Assembly: GCA_020721255.1 (NCBI GenBank)
Contig: DYND01000013.1
Coordinates: 1 to 38,172, forward strand
Source of the DNA: Chlorobium chlorochromatii
GTDB taxonomy: Bacteria > Bacteroidota > Chlorobiia > Chlorobiales > Chlorobiaceae
DNA length: 38,172 bases
Reading direction: 5' to 3'
Part shown: positions 26,059 to 35,217 of the stretch, piece by piece
Numbering within the stretch: the stretch's first letter is position 1
How the letters are laid out: each line of letters starts with the position of its first letter
The notes under the pieces: generated by a model
Database searches by the model: none
The model's input: the letters and a program-made list of their open reading frames with translations, nothing else
Told to the model about the DNA's origin: nothing
Program-made: the position numbers and the translations under genes

Positions 26059-27153
26059 CTACAACTCGATAAGCTCTTTGCTGAATCGCTGCAACGCAAT
26101 CGCTCCACTTGTGCTCATCACGACGGTATCCTCAATCCGAACACCAAATTTCCCGGGCAGATAAATACCGGGCTCAATGGTAAACACCATATTTTCCTGC
26201 AACTCACATTCCCCTTTTGGGCTGATACGCGGCTCCTCATGCACTTCAAGACCAACACCGTGCCCGAGTCCGTGGCCAAACTCCGCACCAAAACCATGAT
26301 TGGCAATAAACTTGCGTACCACAGCATCAAGCTCTTTTGCCACCATACCGCAACGGGCTGAAGCTATACCAAGCTCTTGCGCCTCTCTCACAATATGGTA
26401 CACAGTGCGTGCCTCATCGGAAATTTTACCAAGCGCAACGGTGCGAGTCTGATCGGAGGCGTAACCATCCACAACACAACCGGTATCAAGCACAATCAAC
26501 TCACCTTGTTTGAAATGAACTGCCGAAGGTCGGGCATGAGGCATGGCAGCACGAATACCGCCAGCAACAATAGGCTCAAACGAGTCTCGCTCTGCACCAA
26601 ACTTTTTATGTTGATAAGTAATTTCTGCAGCTATATCAAGCTCCGTTACCGACGGAGAGATCATGGGAAGTACGTGCTCAAGGACGCGCTCACTAATTTC
26701 AGCAGCACGCCGCATTGCAGAAAGCTCATCGGGATGTTTAACCATTCTGAATTCATCGAAAAACGCTGCAACCGGTATCACCCGATGTTGACCATGGAGC
26801 AGTTCAACCAGACGATTAGCCTCATGCCACGTCACATTATCGGCTTGCAATGCCACCGTTTTACCAAAAGGATAGCGGCCAGAGAGCAACTCAACAGCAA
26901 ACCCCTCAGGCGCAATAACCGTTGCCGCCACTGTAACTTCATGGGTAACCTGCTCCTTATAACGAAAATCTGTAAAGAGCCAGATATTCTCGCCTGTCAT
27001 AAGCACGCGGGCGTTCGAACCACTGAATCCTGTAAGCCATCGAATAACCGAAAGATCGGTAACAATCCAAGCCTCAATACCAAGACTCAGCATTTTCGTG
27101 CGTATCCGATCGAGTGACTTTTTCTCATAAAACGTACGTTCTTTATTATCCAT
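26059..27153 (-). CDS. Xaa-Pro aminopeptidase (M24B family)
   Basis: A cytoplasmic metallopeptidase that removes N-terminal residues before proline. The 364-residue protein has an N-terminal creatinase-like domain (MLSLGIEAWIVTDLSVIRWLTGFSGSNA, LFTDFRYKEQ) and a C-terminal pita-bread domain with every metal ligand: the Asp pair in VLDTGCVVDGYASDQTRTV, His in GHGLGHGVGLEVHEEP, Glu in FTIEPGIYLPG and Glu in GVRIEDTVVM. The frame extends to a TTG at 27204, but ATG 27153 is preferred. It diverges from trpD across about 116 bases. Confidence 0.94.
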   Translation of the reverse strand: MDNKERTFYEKKSLDRIRTKMLSLGIEAWIVTDLSVIRWLTGFSGSNARVLMTGENIWLFTDFRYKEQVTHEVTVAATVIAPEGFAVELLSGRYPFGKTVALQADNVTWHEANRLVELLHGQHRVIPVAAFFDEFRMVKHPDELSAMRRAAEISERVLEHVLPMISPSVTELDIAAEITYQHKKFGAERDSFEPIVAGGIRAAMPHARPSAVHFKQGELIVLDTGCVVDGYASDQTRTVALGKISDEARTVYHIVREAQELGIASARCGMVAKELDAVVRKFIANHGFGAEFGHGLGHGVGLEVHEEPRISPKGECELQENMVFTIEPGIYLPGKFGVRIEDTVVMSTSGAIALQRFSKELIEL

Positions 27154-27269
27154 GTGTTGCGCAAAAGATGATTTAAGATGGTGAGTGAACGCAGTGCAAT
27201 GCAATCAATCTTTTTATTAATTTACTATTTATAAAAAGTCATAACCATTTGCCAACATCGCCACACTTC

Positions 27270-28304
27270 ATGCCTCAAAAAAATTTATTGCAAAAGCTGA
27301 TCGCAGGAGAGCATTTATTACAGGATGAAATGACATTCTGTATGAACAGCATTATGGATGGTCTTTTTCCCGATAGTGTTATTGCCGCACTGCTTGTACT
27401 TCAACAAAAAAAAGGAATTACACCAATCGAGACAGCGGGTGCTTACTACAGTTTAATGGAAAAAGCTAATATCATTGCATTAAGTGAAGATGCTGTTGAT
27501 ACCTGTGGAACTGGTGGCGACCATGCCGGAACATACAATATCTCAACAACGGCCTCTATCATTGCTGCAAGCGCTGGTGTGCCTATTGCCAAGCATGGCA
27601 ACCGTTCAGTTACCAGCAGTTGTGGCAGCGCGGATGTGCTTGAGGCACTCGGTTTTAATGTCAATTTATCCCCAGATGCCACCAAAAGACTCTTTCAGGA
27701 AACAGGCTTTGCGTTCCTTTTTGCACCACTCTATCACCCATCAATGAAGCGAGTGGCCTCAATCCGCAGAGAACTTGGCATTCGAACCATCTTTAATATT
27801 TTAGGTCCACTGATTAATCCGGCAAAAACAAAACGTCAGCTTGTGGGTGTTTTTAATCGCGAACTGATGACGCTATACACGGAAGTATTGGTGCAGACCA
27901 ACGCTCACCACGCGTTGATTGTCCACTCTATAACGGAAGAGGGAATTCCTCTCGACGAACCAAGCCTCAACGGCCCAACGCATGTTGTAGAAATTCAACA
28001 TGGTATTGTAACACATCACACCATTTATCCTGAAGATTTGGGACTTTCGCGACACGCACTCTCTGAAATTCAAGGTGGCACGAAAGAGGAAAATGCATTG
28101 ATTATTCGCCGTATTCTTGATGGTAGCGCGTCGCAAGCACACATTGATGCTGCGCTATTTACGACGGCCCTTGCCTGTTATGTTTCAGGTAAAGTGCCCT
28201 GTATTAATGATGGTTTTATGAGCGCGAAAGATGCGCTGGAGAGTGGACGTTCCGAAGAAATGTTTAAAAAAATTGTCCAATGCAATGCTCAACTTTCAGC
28301 ATAA
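27270..28304 (+). CDS. trpD: Anthranilate phosphoribosyltransferase
   Basis: TrpD transfers phosphoribose to anthranilate in tryptophan synthesis. The 344-residue protein shows an N-terminal helical domain, the PRPP-binding [77 protein letters not shown] and VVEIQHG. A TTG at 27249 is also in frame; ATG 27270 is preferred on codon grounds. It lies next to bchG and an aminopeptidase, not other trp genes, and about 7 kb from trpC. Confidence 0.96.
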   Translation: MPQKNLLQKLIAGEHLLQDEMTFCMNSIMDGLFPDSVIAALLVLQQKKGITPIETAGAYYSLMEKANIIALSEDAVDTCGTGGDHAGTYNISTTASIIAASAGVPIAKHGNRSVTSSCGSADVLEALGFNVNLSPDATKRLFQETGFAFLFAPLYHPSMKRVASIRRELGIRTIFNILGPLINPAKTKRQLVGVFNRELMTLYTEVLVQTNAHHALIVHSITEEGIPLDEPSLNGPTHVVEIQHGIVTHHTIYPEDLGLSRHALSEIQGGTKEENALIIRRILDGSASQAHIDAALFTTALACYVSGKVPCINDGFMSAKDALESGRSEEMFKKIVQCNAQLSA

Positions 28305-28326
28305 CAAAATTTATAGAGAGCTATCT

Positions 28327-28355
28327 TTATCTTTTTGCCAAAAAACTTGTATAAT
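28327..28355 (+). promoter_or_regulatory. Possible promoter of bchG
   Basis: A perfect -10 hexamer TATAAT (28350-28355) lies 17 bases after a weak -35 (TTATCT, 28327-28332). The predicted transcript would start near 28362, about 35 bases upstream of the bchG ATG. The -35 is poor, so this rests mainly on the -10 and its position. Confidence 0.35.
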
Positions 28356-28396
28356 GTTCGCTTTGTTTTTATGCCGAAGCGAGAACCACTATACCC

Positions 28397-29389
28397 ATGA
28401 ACGGACGAGAAACCCTTCACCCTGAAAAGCAGCAGAGCATCGCCGAAAAGCTTCGCTTATCAGGTGTGAGCGATTCCCGGCAGAGAGATATCCAGCAAGC
28501 GCTTGAGAATGTTAACCGTCCCGGATTCAGAATTGAACCGTCCGCGATTGTTCCGTTGATGAAACCAGTAACATGGTTTCCTCCCATGTGGGCATTTGCC
28601 TGTGGCGTGGTTTCAACGGGCGAAAGTGTGGCAGAAAACTGGTCGATTCTTCTCCGCGGCATTCTGCTTGCAGGGCCACTGATGTGTGCTATGTCGCAGA
28701 CAATGAACGACTACTTCGATCGTGAAGTTGATGCCATCAATGAGCCTGAACGCCCTATTCCTGCAGGAAAAATCTCCAAATCAGCAAGCTGGTTGATTAC
28801 TTTCGGTTTGATTGTTACCGGGTTCCTTGTTGCTTTTTCGATTCACCCTTACGTTGTTGCCATTGCGTTTGTAGGCGTTCTGATGTCGCACGCTTACTCA
28901 GGCCCGCCTATTCGAGCAAAACGCAACGGCTGGTTCGGCAATCTTATTGTAGGACTCGCCTACGAAGGTGTCGCCTGGATGACCGGCAGCTTCTCCATTA
29001 CGCAGGGAATTCCATCCGGCGAAACAATTGCGCTTGCCATTATTTTTTCTTTAGGTGCTCATGGTATTATGACGTTGAACGACTTCAAATCTATTGTTGG
29101 CGATAATATCCGCAAAGTGGCTTCGATTCCAGTACAGCTTGGGGAGAAAAAAGCGGCCATATTAGCGGCCATTATTATGGATGTCGCTCAGCTTGCCGCC
29201 ATATCAATCCTGATTACCAAAGGAGCTATGATAACAACCATCATTGCTCTGCTGCTGCTCGTTGCCCAACTCCCGATGCAGAAAATCTTAATCGCCCAAC
29301 CTAAAGAGAAAGCGGTCTGGTACAACGCATTCGGCACCTTGCTTTATGTTTTATCGATGATGGTTTGCGCCATAGGTATCCGTCCATAA
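28397..29389 (+). CDS. bchG: Bacteriochlorophyll a synthase / chlorophyll synthase
   Basis: A UbiA-type membrane prenyltransferase that esterifies (bacterio)chlorophyllide with its isoprenoid tail, the last step of pigment synthesis. The 330-residue protein has a roughly 40-residue soluble N-terminus, then MKPVTWFPPMWAFACGVVS, the Mg-prenyl-diphosphate motif NDYFDREVDAINEPERP (about 104), MSHAYSGPPIRAKRNGWFGN, YEGVAWMTG and LGAHGIMTLNDFKSIVGD, with about eight to nine membrane segments. WFPPMWAF favours BchG over ChlG, whose cyanobacterial form I recall as WIPLIWGV-like; green sulfur bacteria also carry ChlG and BchK paralogues, so the exact pigment is not certain. This gene is the strongest taxonomic marker in the window. 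Confidence 0.85.
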   Translation: MNGRETLHPEKQQSIAEKLRLSGVSDSRQRDIQQALENVNRPGFRIEPSAIVPLMKPVTWFPPMWAFACGVVSTGESVAENWSILLRGILLAGPLMCAMSQTMNDYFDREVDAINEPERPIPAGKISKSASWLITFGLIVTGFLVAFSIHPYVVAIAFVGVLMSHAYSGPPIRAKRNGWFGNLIVGLAYEGVAWMTGSFSITQGIPSGETIALAIIFSLGAHGIMTLNDFKSIVGDNIRKVASIPVQLGEKKAAILAAIIMDVAQLAAISILITKGAMITTIIALLLLVAQLPMQKILIAQPKEKAVWYNAFGTLLYVLSMMVCAIGIRP

Positions 29390-29458
29390 AACTTACGTTT
29401 CCTGTTTAGAAAACTATTGTTATATTCCCGTTCATTTTTTAACACAACTGATTGCACC

Positions 29459-29677
29459 ATGTCCAAAGTTTGTTTACTGACTGGCAAAAGACCCAAGTAC
29501 GGCAATACGGTGTCTCATGCAAATAACCACGTCCGCACCCGTTTTGAACCAAATCTCCACACTAAAAGAGTCTGGATTGAAGAGGAAAAACGTTTTGTCA
29601 AGGTGAAGCTTTCTGCAAAAGCGATGAAAATTATAGCCAAAACTGGCACAGCACAACTTGCAAAATTGTTGCAATAA
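29459..29677 (+). CDS. rpmB: 50S ribosomal protein L28
   Basis: L28 is a small protein of the large ribosomal subunit. The 72-residue product begins [23 protein letters not shown], followed by [37 protein letters not shown], which is the full family pattern. The frame is open to an upstream ATG at 29417, but ATG 29459 gives the canonical N-terminus. The CxxC zinc motifs of some L28 proteins are absent; only C5 is seen. A strong terminator follows 43 bases after the stop. Confidence 0.97.
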   Translation: MSKVCLLTGKRPKYGNTVSHANNHVRTRFEPNLHTKRVWIEEEKRFVKVKLSAKAMKIIAKTGTAQLAKLLQ

Positions 29678-29720
29678 CGCAGGGTCATCGACTGCTATAG
29701 AAAATTTTTCAATGTATTGT

Positions 29721-29753
29721 AAAAGCTCAATCTGATACGGTTGAGCTTTTTTT
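29721..29753 (+). terminator. Intrinsic terminator after rpmB
   Basis: Arms AAAAGCTCAA (29721-29730) and TTGAGCTTTT (29741-29750) form a 10-bp stem around a 10-base loop, and the T-run continues to 29753. This is a good rho-independent terminator for rpmB. Its T-run ends only 4 bases before the rnhA ATG at 29758, leaving no room for a separate ribosome binding site outside the hairpin. Confidence 0.88.
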
Positions 29754-29757
29754 ATCG

Positions 29758-30195
29758 ATGAAAAAAGTCACCATTTACACTGATGGCGCATGCAGTGGTA
29801 ATCCTGGTCCGGGCGGCTGGGGAGCTGTGCTGATGTACGGATCATTGAACCGTGAAATATCAGGATATTCACCCGCCACAACCAATAATCGCATGGAGCT
29901 GAGCGCCGCAATAGAGGCACTCGAAGTACTTAAAGAACCATGTGCTGTTGACCTTTACAGCGATTCAAGTTATCTTGTCAACGCTATTAATAATGGCTGG
30001 CTGAAACGCTGGACAAGCAATAATTGGCAGACAGCCGCTAAGAAAAGCGTTGAAAATATCGACCTTTGGCAAAAAGTATTGCCGTTGCTTACATTGCACC
30101 AGATAAAGTTTCACAAGGTAAAAGGTCACAGCGACAACCCATACAACAACCGTTGCGATGCGCTTGCTCGTGAAGCTATCAAAAGAAAATCATAA
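29758..30195 (+). CDS. rnhA: Ribonuclease HI
   Basis: RNase HI cleaves the RNA strand of RNA-DNA hybrids. The 145-residue protein has all four catalytic acids: D in [20 protein letters not shown] in [14 protein letters not shown] in [11 protein letters not shown], and the final D in [11 protein letters not shown], with the loop His in [15 protein letters not shown] 29758 gives the canonical [10 protein letters not shown] start and no alternative start exists upstream. The start codon directly follows the rpmB terminator, which is unusual; expression may depend on read-through or a leaderless transcript. Confidence 0.97.
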   Translation: MKKVTIYTDGACSGNPGPGGWGAVLMYGSLNREISGYSPATTNNRMELSAAIEALEVLKEPCAVDLYSDSSYLVNAINNGWLKRWTSNNWQTAAKKSVENIDLWQKVLPLLTLHQIKFHKVKGHSDNPYNNRCDALAREAIKRKS

Positions 30196-30207
30196 CCTGT
30201 TGATGCA

Positions 30208-31251
30208 ATGGCGAACAATCCTGTAAGCGATGTAACACCTGCTCCTCTGCAAAAGCGTTCACTGAAAAAAGGAGCAGGTCTTCTGCTCTCGCTCAGCGTG
30301 ATCAGCACGGTCGTTTTTCTTTTGCTTGCCCTTTGGGTCAACTGGCCAAAACAACGAGTTGAACCTGAGCCGTTGAGTCCGTCATTGCGCACAATGGTTG
30401 ATCATATTCCCGACAAATCAGATGCCTTGATTTACATCGGGTTAAAAGATATTCGCGAAAGTACGCTCTGGCAGAAGATTATTCCTGATTCACTGAAAAA
30501 AGCACCACTTTTTGAGCCGAAAGGAGCGCTCAACACCATTCTTAAAGCCGCAAACGTTAATCCATCGGCTGATGTTGATACGCTTCTGCTCAGCTTCAAA
30601 CGCCATGGGTATAAAGAGCAGAGCTTTCTTGGTATTGCATCGGGTTCATTTACAAAGAAACTCTCCCCATCGATGTTGAGGAATATCAGCACCAGCAGTG
30701 AAACTCTTGGTAATAGACAATGCTACGGCTTCGACAGTACACTCTGGCTCTGCCCTATCAGCCCGAACAGGATGGTATTGAGTAATAATAAAAAAATGCT
30801 CACCGCGTTTCTTATGCCAACCAGCAGTTTTTTTAAACGCGACTCTCTCTCTGCCGCAATGATTGATAAAGCGGTGTACAAATCGCACCTCTGGTTTGCC
30901 CTGCCCTCTGCGGCATGGACTGCAAGCGCTTTGCAAAGCCTGACCTCAAGCAATGATGGTGTCAAGAGCCTCGGTAATCTTAATCGTATTCAGCATCTGG
31001 CGTTTTCCGTACGATTCAAGGATGGCATTGAAGGCAATAGCGAATGGGTTTATAACACCAATCAAGCAGCTTACTTTGCCTCAACATTTCTCTGGGGTGC
31101 CGTGAAACTCTCAGGACTGACGGGCACAAAAACCACAGAAGAGACGAAAGATTTACTGGACAGAATCAAGATTCAGCAGAACCTGAACTCAGTTATTATC
31201 AATACGGAACTTCCCCTGGAGTTGTTTCAGATGGCACAAAAGAAGCCATAA
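30208..31251 (+). CDS. Membrane-anchored protein of unknown function
   Basis: I do not recognise a family for this 347-residue protein. A short polar N-terminus with KRSLKKG precedes one membrane segment at about residues 26-46 (LLLSLSVISTVVFLLLALWV); the positive-inside rule places the remaining 300 residues in the periplasm. That region has alternating hydrophobic strands and helices, for example MVDHIPDKSDALIYIGLKDIRES, VDTLLLSFKRHG, MVLSNNKKMLTAFL and NRIQHLAFSVRFKDGIEG. The order (two-domain, TTxLxLEL-like ending) recalls DUF3352-type proteins, but this is weak. It starts 12 bases after rnhA and is probably in the same unit. Confidence 0.8.
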   Translation: MANNPVSDVTPAPLQKRSLKKGAGLLLSLSVISTVVFLLLALWVNWPKQRVEPEPLSPSLRTMVDHIPDKSDALIYIGLKDIRESTLWQKIIPDSLKKAPLFEPKGALNTILKAANVNPSADVDTLLLSFKRHGYKEQSFLGIASGSFTKKLSPSMLRNISTSSETLGNRQCYGFDSTLWLCPISPNRMVLSNNKKMLTAFLMPTSSFFKRDSLSAAMIDKAVYKSHLWFALPSAAWTASALQSLTSSNDGVKSLGNLNRIQHLAFSVRFKDGIEGNSEWVYNTNQAAYFASTFLWGAVKLSGLTGTKTTEETKDLLDRIKIQQNLNSVIINTELPLELFQMAQKKP

Positions 31252-31260
31252 CGAACACTC

Positions 31261-32244
31261 TTACACATCACGCAAGAAGTGAAGTGCTCCATCTCTCCAT
31301 AAAACTTCTACATGACTGCCAACCATCATCCTTCTGCCGGGCTGAGTCTTTAGTAAATCGACCAGCTTCTGAAGCGCTTGTGCATCCACAGAGAGATCCA
31401 TATCGCGTAATGCCCGTTTAAAAATCTCTTTCTGCTCAAAAACGGAAAGCTTTTGCAGCGCCTCCGAGTCCAGCTTGCTCTCGCTCAAAGCAAGAGATGG
31501 CTGCCGTTCAAGAAGATTCTCAAAATAGAGTTCCAGAAACTCCTCAAGCTCGCCAGCCTGCTCAGACAACCTGCGGAGTGATGGCAAAAGCTTGTGCGGA
31601 AAACGCTCCTCAATAAGCGGAATGACACGATTCCTGATAAAATTTCTGTCATAATCGTCAGTGAAATTACTGGCATCACTGCAACTTGCAATGCCTTGCT
31701 CAACAAGATACGCTGCAATATCTGCCTTATGCAGCAGTAACATCGGGCGGATAATTTTTCCATGACGGGCGCGAATTCCCCGCAATCCAAGTAACGAAAC
31801 ACCTCGGAAAAGGTTGAACAACATCGTCTCGGCATTATCGTTAACATGGTGACCTGTCGCAATTTTGCTGAATCCATGTTCCTGCATCACCTCCTCAAAA
31901 AAGCTATAACGTAAAAGTCGTGCTGTTTCCTCAATAGATTTTTTCCACGTGGCAGCATGGAGCAACGTATCAAACCGTTCAACAAAAAAAGGTAACCCGC
32001 GTGAGGCTGAATAATTTCGCACAAAGGCTTCATCAGCATCACTTTCTGGACCACGCAGTTGAAAGTTACAATGCACCACTGCTAACTCAACCTGCAAAAC
32101 AGGCTGCACCGCACACAAAAGCGAGAGAAGTGCCATGGAATCAGGTCCACCAGACACAGCAACAAGCACGCGATCGCCTTTATCAATAAGAACACGCGAT
32201 TTAAGCTGCTGCAAAAACTTTTTTTCCAACCTATTCATAAGCAT
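31261..32244 (-). CDS. tilS: tRNA(Ile)-lysidine synthetase
   Basis: TilS converts the wobble cytidine of tRNA-Ile(CAU) to lysidine, making it read AUA codons. The 327-residue protein has the PP-loop ATP site AVSGGPDSMALLSLL (about residues 29-43), VVHCNFQLRGPESDADEAFV, the helix with IEETARLLRYSFFEEV, and IATGHHVNDNAETMLFNLFRG, followed by IRPML and the SNFTDDYDRNFIRNRVIPL motif. It is shorter than the E. coli enzyme and appears to lack the full C-terminal TilS_C domain, as in other short forms such as that of Aquifex. It converges on the unknown membrane gene across 9 bases. Confidence 0.95.
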   Translation of the reverse strand: MLMNRLEKKFLQQLKSRVLIDKGDRVLVAVSGGPDSMALLSLLCAVQPVLQVELAVVHCNFQLRGPESDADEAFVRNYSASRGLPFFVERFDTLLHAATWKKSIEETARLLRYSFFEEVMQEHGFSKIATGHHVNDNAETMLFNLFRGVSLLGLRGIRARHGKIIRPMLLLHKADIAAYLVEQGIASCSDASNFTDDYDRNFIRNRVIPLIEERFPHKLLPSLRRLSEQAGELEEFLELYFENLLERQPSLALSESKLDSEALQKLSVFEQKEIFKRALRDMDLSVDAQALQKLVDLLKTQPGRRMMVGSHVEVLWRDGALHFLRDV

Positions 32245-32313
32245 ACAAGGGATAGCACTGATTCAAGATGAGTATAAAAAAAGAGAGAAAACTCCTGACC
32301 GCTGCGTTCAAGC

Positions 32314-32487
32314 ATGAGAGAAATAATATATTATCACGTTAAACGTATCATATCGAAACAAAAGGCAGCCACCAAAAAAGCTGTAAGGATTGAGAGTAAT
32401 GACAATCCGCACGAAAAAGAAAAGTTTTTGGAGATGTTGTTGCCGTCGTACTTACATCGCAACGATGAAACTCGACAACGAACGTAA
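32314..32487 (+). CDS. Possible small basic protein in the tilS-psd gap
   Basis: The 295-base gap between tilS and psd contains a 57-codon open frame from ATG 32314 to TAA 32485-32487. The product would be basic in its first half (VKRIISKQKAATKKAVR) and mixed charge after (NDNPHEKEKFLEMLLPSYL). No Shine-Dalgarno sequence and no recognised family support it. It may be chance, the remains of a gene, or part of a long psd leader. Apart from this the gap shows nothing I can name. Confidence 0.2.
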   Translation: MREIIYYHVKRIISKQKAATKKAVRIESNDNPHEKEKFLEMLLPSYLHRNDETRQRT

Positions 32488-32539
32488 CCATCGAAACCAG
32501 CAAGTGCGGACTAATAAATAACTTTTAAGAAAGAAACTG

Positions 32540-33175
32540 ATGTTGGCATCATACGGCTACAGCACCATGATCAAAGTCCTGCTTCTCTGCATGGTGTTTG
32601 GCGCTGCTGCAATGCTTTTTCCTGCTGAGGTGCAGTTTGGGGTATTGCTGTTTATAGGACTCGTTATTCTTTTTACGCTCTACTTTTTCCGAGACCCTCA
32701 AAGAACAGCGCCTGACGAGCAACGGGTTATTCTTGCACCTGCTGATGGAACCATAATGCTGGTACAACAGCATGGCCAGAGGAGAGATGGCAATCCGATG
32801 CTGGTGAGTATTTTCATGTCACCGTTTAATGTGCATGTTAACCGTGTTCCGTTAAGTGGCAAGGTGACCCATCTGCGCTACTGCCCGGGAAAATTTCTGA
32901 TGGCGTTCGATCACCAAAGTATGGAGAGTAACGAAAAAATGGAAATTGGTATCGACAATGGTGAAATTGAGATACACTTCAACCAAGTATCCGGTTTTCT
33001 TGCTCGACGCATTGTCTGTACGCTGAAACGCGGCGAAATGGTAAAAATCGGCAAACGTTTTGGCATGATAAAGTTTGGTTCAAGAGTTGACATTCTTCTG
33101 CCTCCATCAGCCACCGTTACCGTAAAGCCTGGCGAAAAAACCCGTGCGGGCGAAACAATTGTTGCCCGCTACTGA
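32540..33175 (+). CDS. psd: Phosphatidylserine decarboxylase, short (archaeal-type) form
   Basis: This enzyme decarboxylates phosphatidylserine to phosphatidylethanolamine. The 211-residue proenzyme has an N-terminal hydrophobic region (about 10-48), YFFRDPQRTAPDE, APADGTIML, SIFMSPFNVHVNRVPLSGKV, NEKMEIGIDNGEIEIHFNQVSGFLARRIV and GMIKFGSRVDILLPP. The FGS serine is the self-cleavage site that becomes the pyruvoyl cofactor. It is the short PSD family form rather than the long E. coli type. The ATG follows AAGAAAG at a reasonable distance. No pssA is adjacent, although psd and pssA are often paired. Confidence 0.94.
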   Translation: MLASYGYSTMIKVLLLCMVFGAAAMLFPAEVQFGVLLFIGLVILFTLYFFRDPQRTAPDEQRVILAPADGTIMLVQQHGQRRDGNPMLVSIFMSPFNVHVNRVPLSGKVTHLRYCPGKFLMAFDHQSMESNEKMEIGIDNGEIEIHFNQVSGFLARRIVCTLKRGEMVKIGKRFGMIKFGSRVDILLPPSATVTVKPGEKTRAGETIVARY

Positions 33176-33189
33176 ACAATCCAAAAAAG

Positions 33190-33218
33190 TTGGTTTAAGC
33201 GGGCATATTCCGTATATA
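33190..33218 (+). promoter_or_regulatory. Possible promoter of tatA-recN
   Basis: TTGGTT (33190-33195) and TATATA (33213-33218) are separated by 17 bases, close to the sigma-70 consensus. A TATAAT at 33215-33220 overlaps the -10 but with a 19-base spacer. A transcript from here would start about 37 bases before the tatA ATG, and GGAG upstream of that ATG would lie in its leader. Confidence 0.45.
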
Positions 33219-33262
33219 ATTAGCATGATATCATAGATTAATCAATAACTGGAGAAAGACCT

Positions 33263-33472
33263 ATGTTCGGATTAGGTGGTCAAGAGCTCGTGCTTATTCT
33301 GCTGATTATTCTGCTGCTGTTCGGTGCAAAAAAGCTGCCGGAACTTGCCAGAGGATTGGGAAAAGGCATGAAAGAGTTCAAAAAAGCTCAGACTGAAATT
33401 GAGGAGGAGTTCACTAAAGCGGCTGATGAGTTGCCTAAAAAAGAGAAGTCAACTACCTCTACTCAGGCATAA
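33263..33472 (+). CDS. tatA: Sec-independent (twin-arginine) translocase TatA/E
   Basis: TatA forms the pore-like element of the Tat pathway, which exports folded proteins across the inner membrane. The 69-residue protein is typical: [42 protein letters not shown], i.e. a short membrane helix, the [11 protein letters not shown] hinge and an amphipathic helix, then a charged tail. GGAG sits at normal distance before the ATG. No tatC is adjacent. It lies 18 bases before recN on the same strand. Confidence 0.95.
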   Translation: MFGLGGQELVLILLIILLLFGAKKLPELARGLGKGMKEFKKAQTEIEEEFTKAADELPKKEKSTTSTQA

Positions 33473-33490
33473 CGTCAGCACTACCCTGCC

Positions 33491-35194
33491 ATGCTGCACT
33501 CTCTCTACATTAAAAATTTTGCCTTAATCCAGGAGTTGATCGTTGAGTTCAACCCTGGGTTAACCATTATCACCGGAGAGACTGGTGCCGGAAAATCCAT
33601 TCTTATCGGCGCATTAAACCTTGTACTTGGTGAACGGGCAAGCAGTGACTTGGTGCGTTCGGGCACCACGAAAGCCGTTATTGAAGCAGTCCTTACCAAT
33701 GTTCATTCGGACAAAATTGACGCTCTGCTGCAATCGGTAAACAGTGAGCAATCATCGGAACTTATTCTGCGCCGTGAATTGTCGTCAAGCGGACAATCGC
33801 GCTGTTTTATTAACGATACACCATGTACTGCGGCGCTGCTCAAGCAAACGGGTGAAGAGCTGATTGACTTGCATGGTCAACACGAGCATCAATTGCTACT
33901 AAACGCCGAAACGCATGAAACGCTGCTTGATGATTTTGCGTTGACTGCAACTGAAGTGGCAAACTACACCGCGACCCGGTCGGCATTGCAGGAGCTGCAA
34001 CAACAGCTCAACACACTCAAAAAAGATGCCGCAACCATCCGCGAAAAAAAAGAGATCCTCGATTTTCAATTAAACGAGCTCAATAGTGTATCGCTCATTT
34101 CTGGCGAAGACGATGCGATTGAAATCGAAATCACGCTTCTTGAAAATGCAGAAACACTCTTTTCGCTGAGCAGCACACTGAATGAGTTATTGTACGACAA
34201 CGAGCACTCGGCTTACTCTACCGTTACTGCGGCGCTGCACACGCTCGAAAAACTGGCGACAATTGACAAGCGCTTTGAGCTTCACCTTGAGGAGACACGG
34301 ACAGCAACAAGCATTATTGATGAGCTTGCGCGTTTTACTCGCAGTTATGCTTCGGGCATTGAGTTCAACGCTGCGCGACTCGACACCTTGCGTGAGCAGC
34401 AGCTCCAGATTCAACGCCTCCGTAAAAAGTATGGGCGCACGTATGCTGAGCTTATCGAACTGAAAAAGGAGCTTGAAGCTAAAACCGCTCTTGAAGAGAA
34501 TCTTGGAGAGAAGGTGAACGGTATTGAACAGAAGATAACGCTGCAGAAAGTTGAATTGTCGCAATACGCTGCTGCACTGAGCATAAAACGGAAGGCAGCG
34601 GCGCAACGCCTTGAGCGTTCAATTCAGGAGCAGTTAGCGGAGCTTGGGATACCGCAGGCGACTTTTATTGTAAGCATAACGCATGCGGAACATTCAGCGG
34701 GAGATATTACCATCGAAGACAAACGATTTACCGCCTATCCGAGAGGCTTTGATAACATTGAGTTCCTGATTACCACCAATCCCGGCGAGAAACCGAGACC
34801 GCTCATTAGGGTGGCATCCGGTGGCGAAATTTCACGCGTGATGCTCGCTATGAAAAGCGCTCTGGCTGAATCTACCAAGCTGCCAATTCTCATTTTCGAT
34901 GAAATTGATACCGGCATCAGCGGACGAATCGCTGAATCGGTCGGCAAAAGCTTGCGTAAACTTTCACGCCTGCACCAGATTATTGCTATTACTCACCTGC
35001 CGCAAATTGCCGCCATGGGTGATTTGCATCTCGGCGTTAAAAAATCCGTCCAACAGGAGAGAACCGTTACTGAAGTCACTCCTCTCGACGACGAAAGCCG
35101 CCTGCACGCCATTGCCAGTCTTATCAGCGGAGTACAGATTTCAGCATCATCGCTTGCTTTGGCTCAAGAGCTGATGAATGGTATTCGAAATTAA
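33491..35194 (+). CDS. recN: DNA repair protein RecN
   Basis: RecN is an SMC-like ATPase acting early in double-strand break repair. The 567-residue protein has the N-terminal LHSLYIKNFALIQELIVEF strand, Walker A GETGAGKSILIGAL (about 29), IDLHGQHEHQLLL, a long central coiled coil (roughly residues 150-390), the signature region RVASGGEISRVMLAMK, and Walker B LPILIFDEIDTGISG followed by ITHLPQIAAMGDLH. The domain order and length are those of the family. It converges with the MFS gene across 23 bases, where I see no strong hairpin. Confidence 0.96.
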   Translation: MLHSLYIKNFALIQELIVEFNPGLTIITGETGAGKSILIGALNLVLGERASSDLVRSGTTKAVIEAVLTNVHSDKIDALLQSVNSEQSSELILRRELSSSGQSRCFINDTPCTAALLKQTGEELIDLHGQHEHQLLLNAETHETLLDDFALTATEVANYTATRSALQELQQQLNTLKKDAATIREKKEILDFQLNELNSVSLISGEDDAIEIEITLLENAETLFSLSSTLNELLYDNEHSAYSTVTAALHTLEKLATIDKRFELHLEETRTATSIIDELARFTRSYASGIEFNAARLDTLREQQLQIQRLRKKYGRTYAELIELKKELEAKTALEENLGEKVNGIEQKITLQKVELSQYAAALSIKRKAAAQRLERSIQEQLAELGIPQATFIVSITHAEHSAGDITIEDKRFTAYPRGFDNIEFLITTNPGEKPRPLIRVASGGEISRVMLAMKSALAESTKLPILIFDEIDTGISGRIAESVGKSLRKLSRLHQIIAITHLPQIAAMGDLHLGVKKSVQQERTVTEVTPLDDESRLHAIASLISGVQISASSLALAQELMNGIRN

Positions 35195-35217
35195 ACGTCT
35201 TGGTATAAAACGAAGCT

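Noticed and set aside
26377-27117. Long open frame (246 codons) on the plus strand
   Set aside because: It lies antisense to the aminopeptidase, which has all five metal ligands and normal length. The antisense product has low-complexity basic composition and no recognisable motif.
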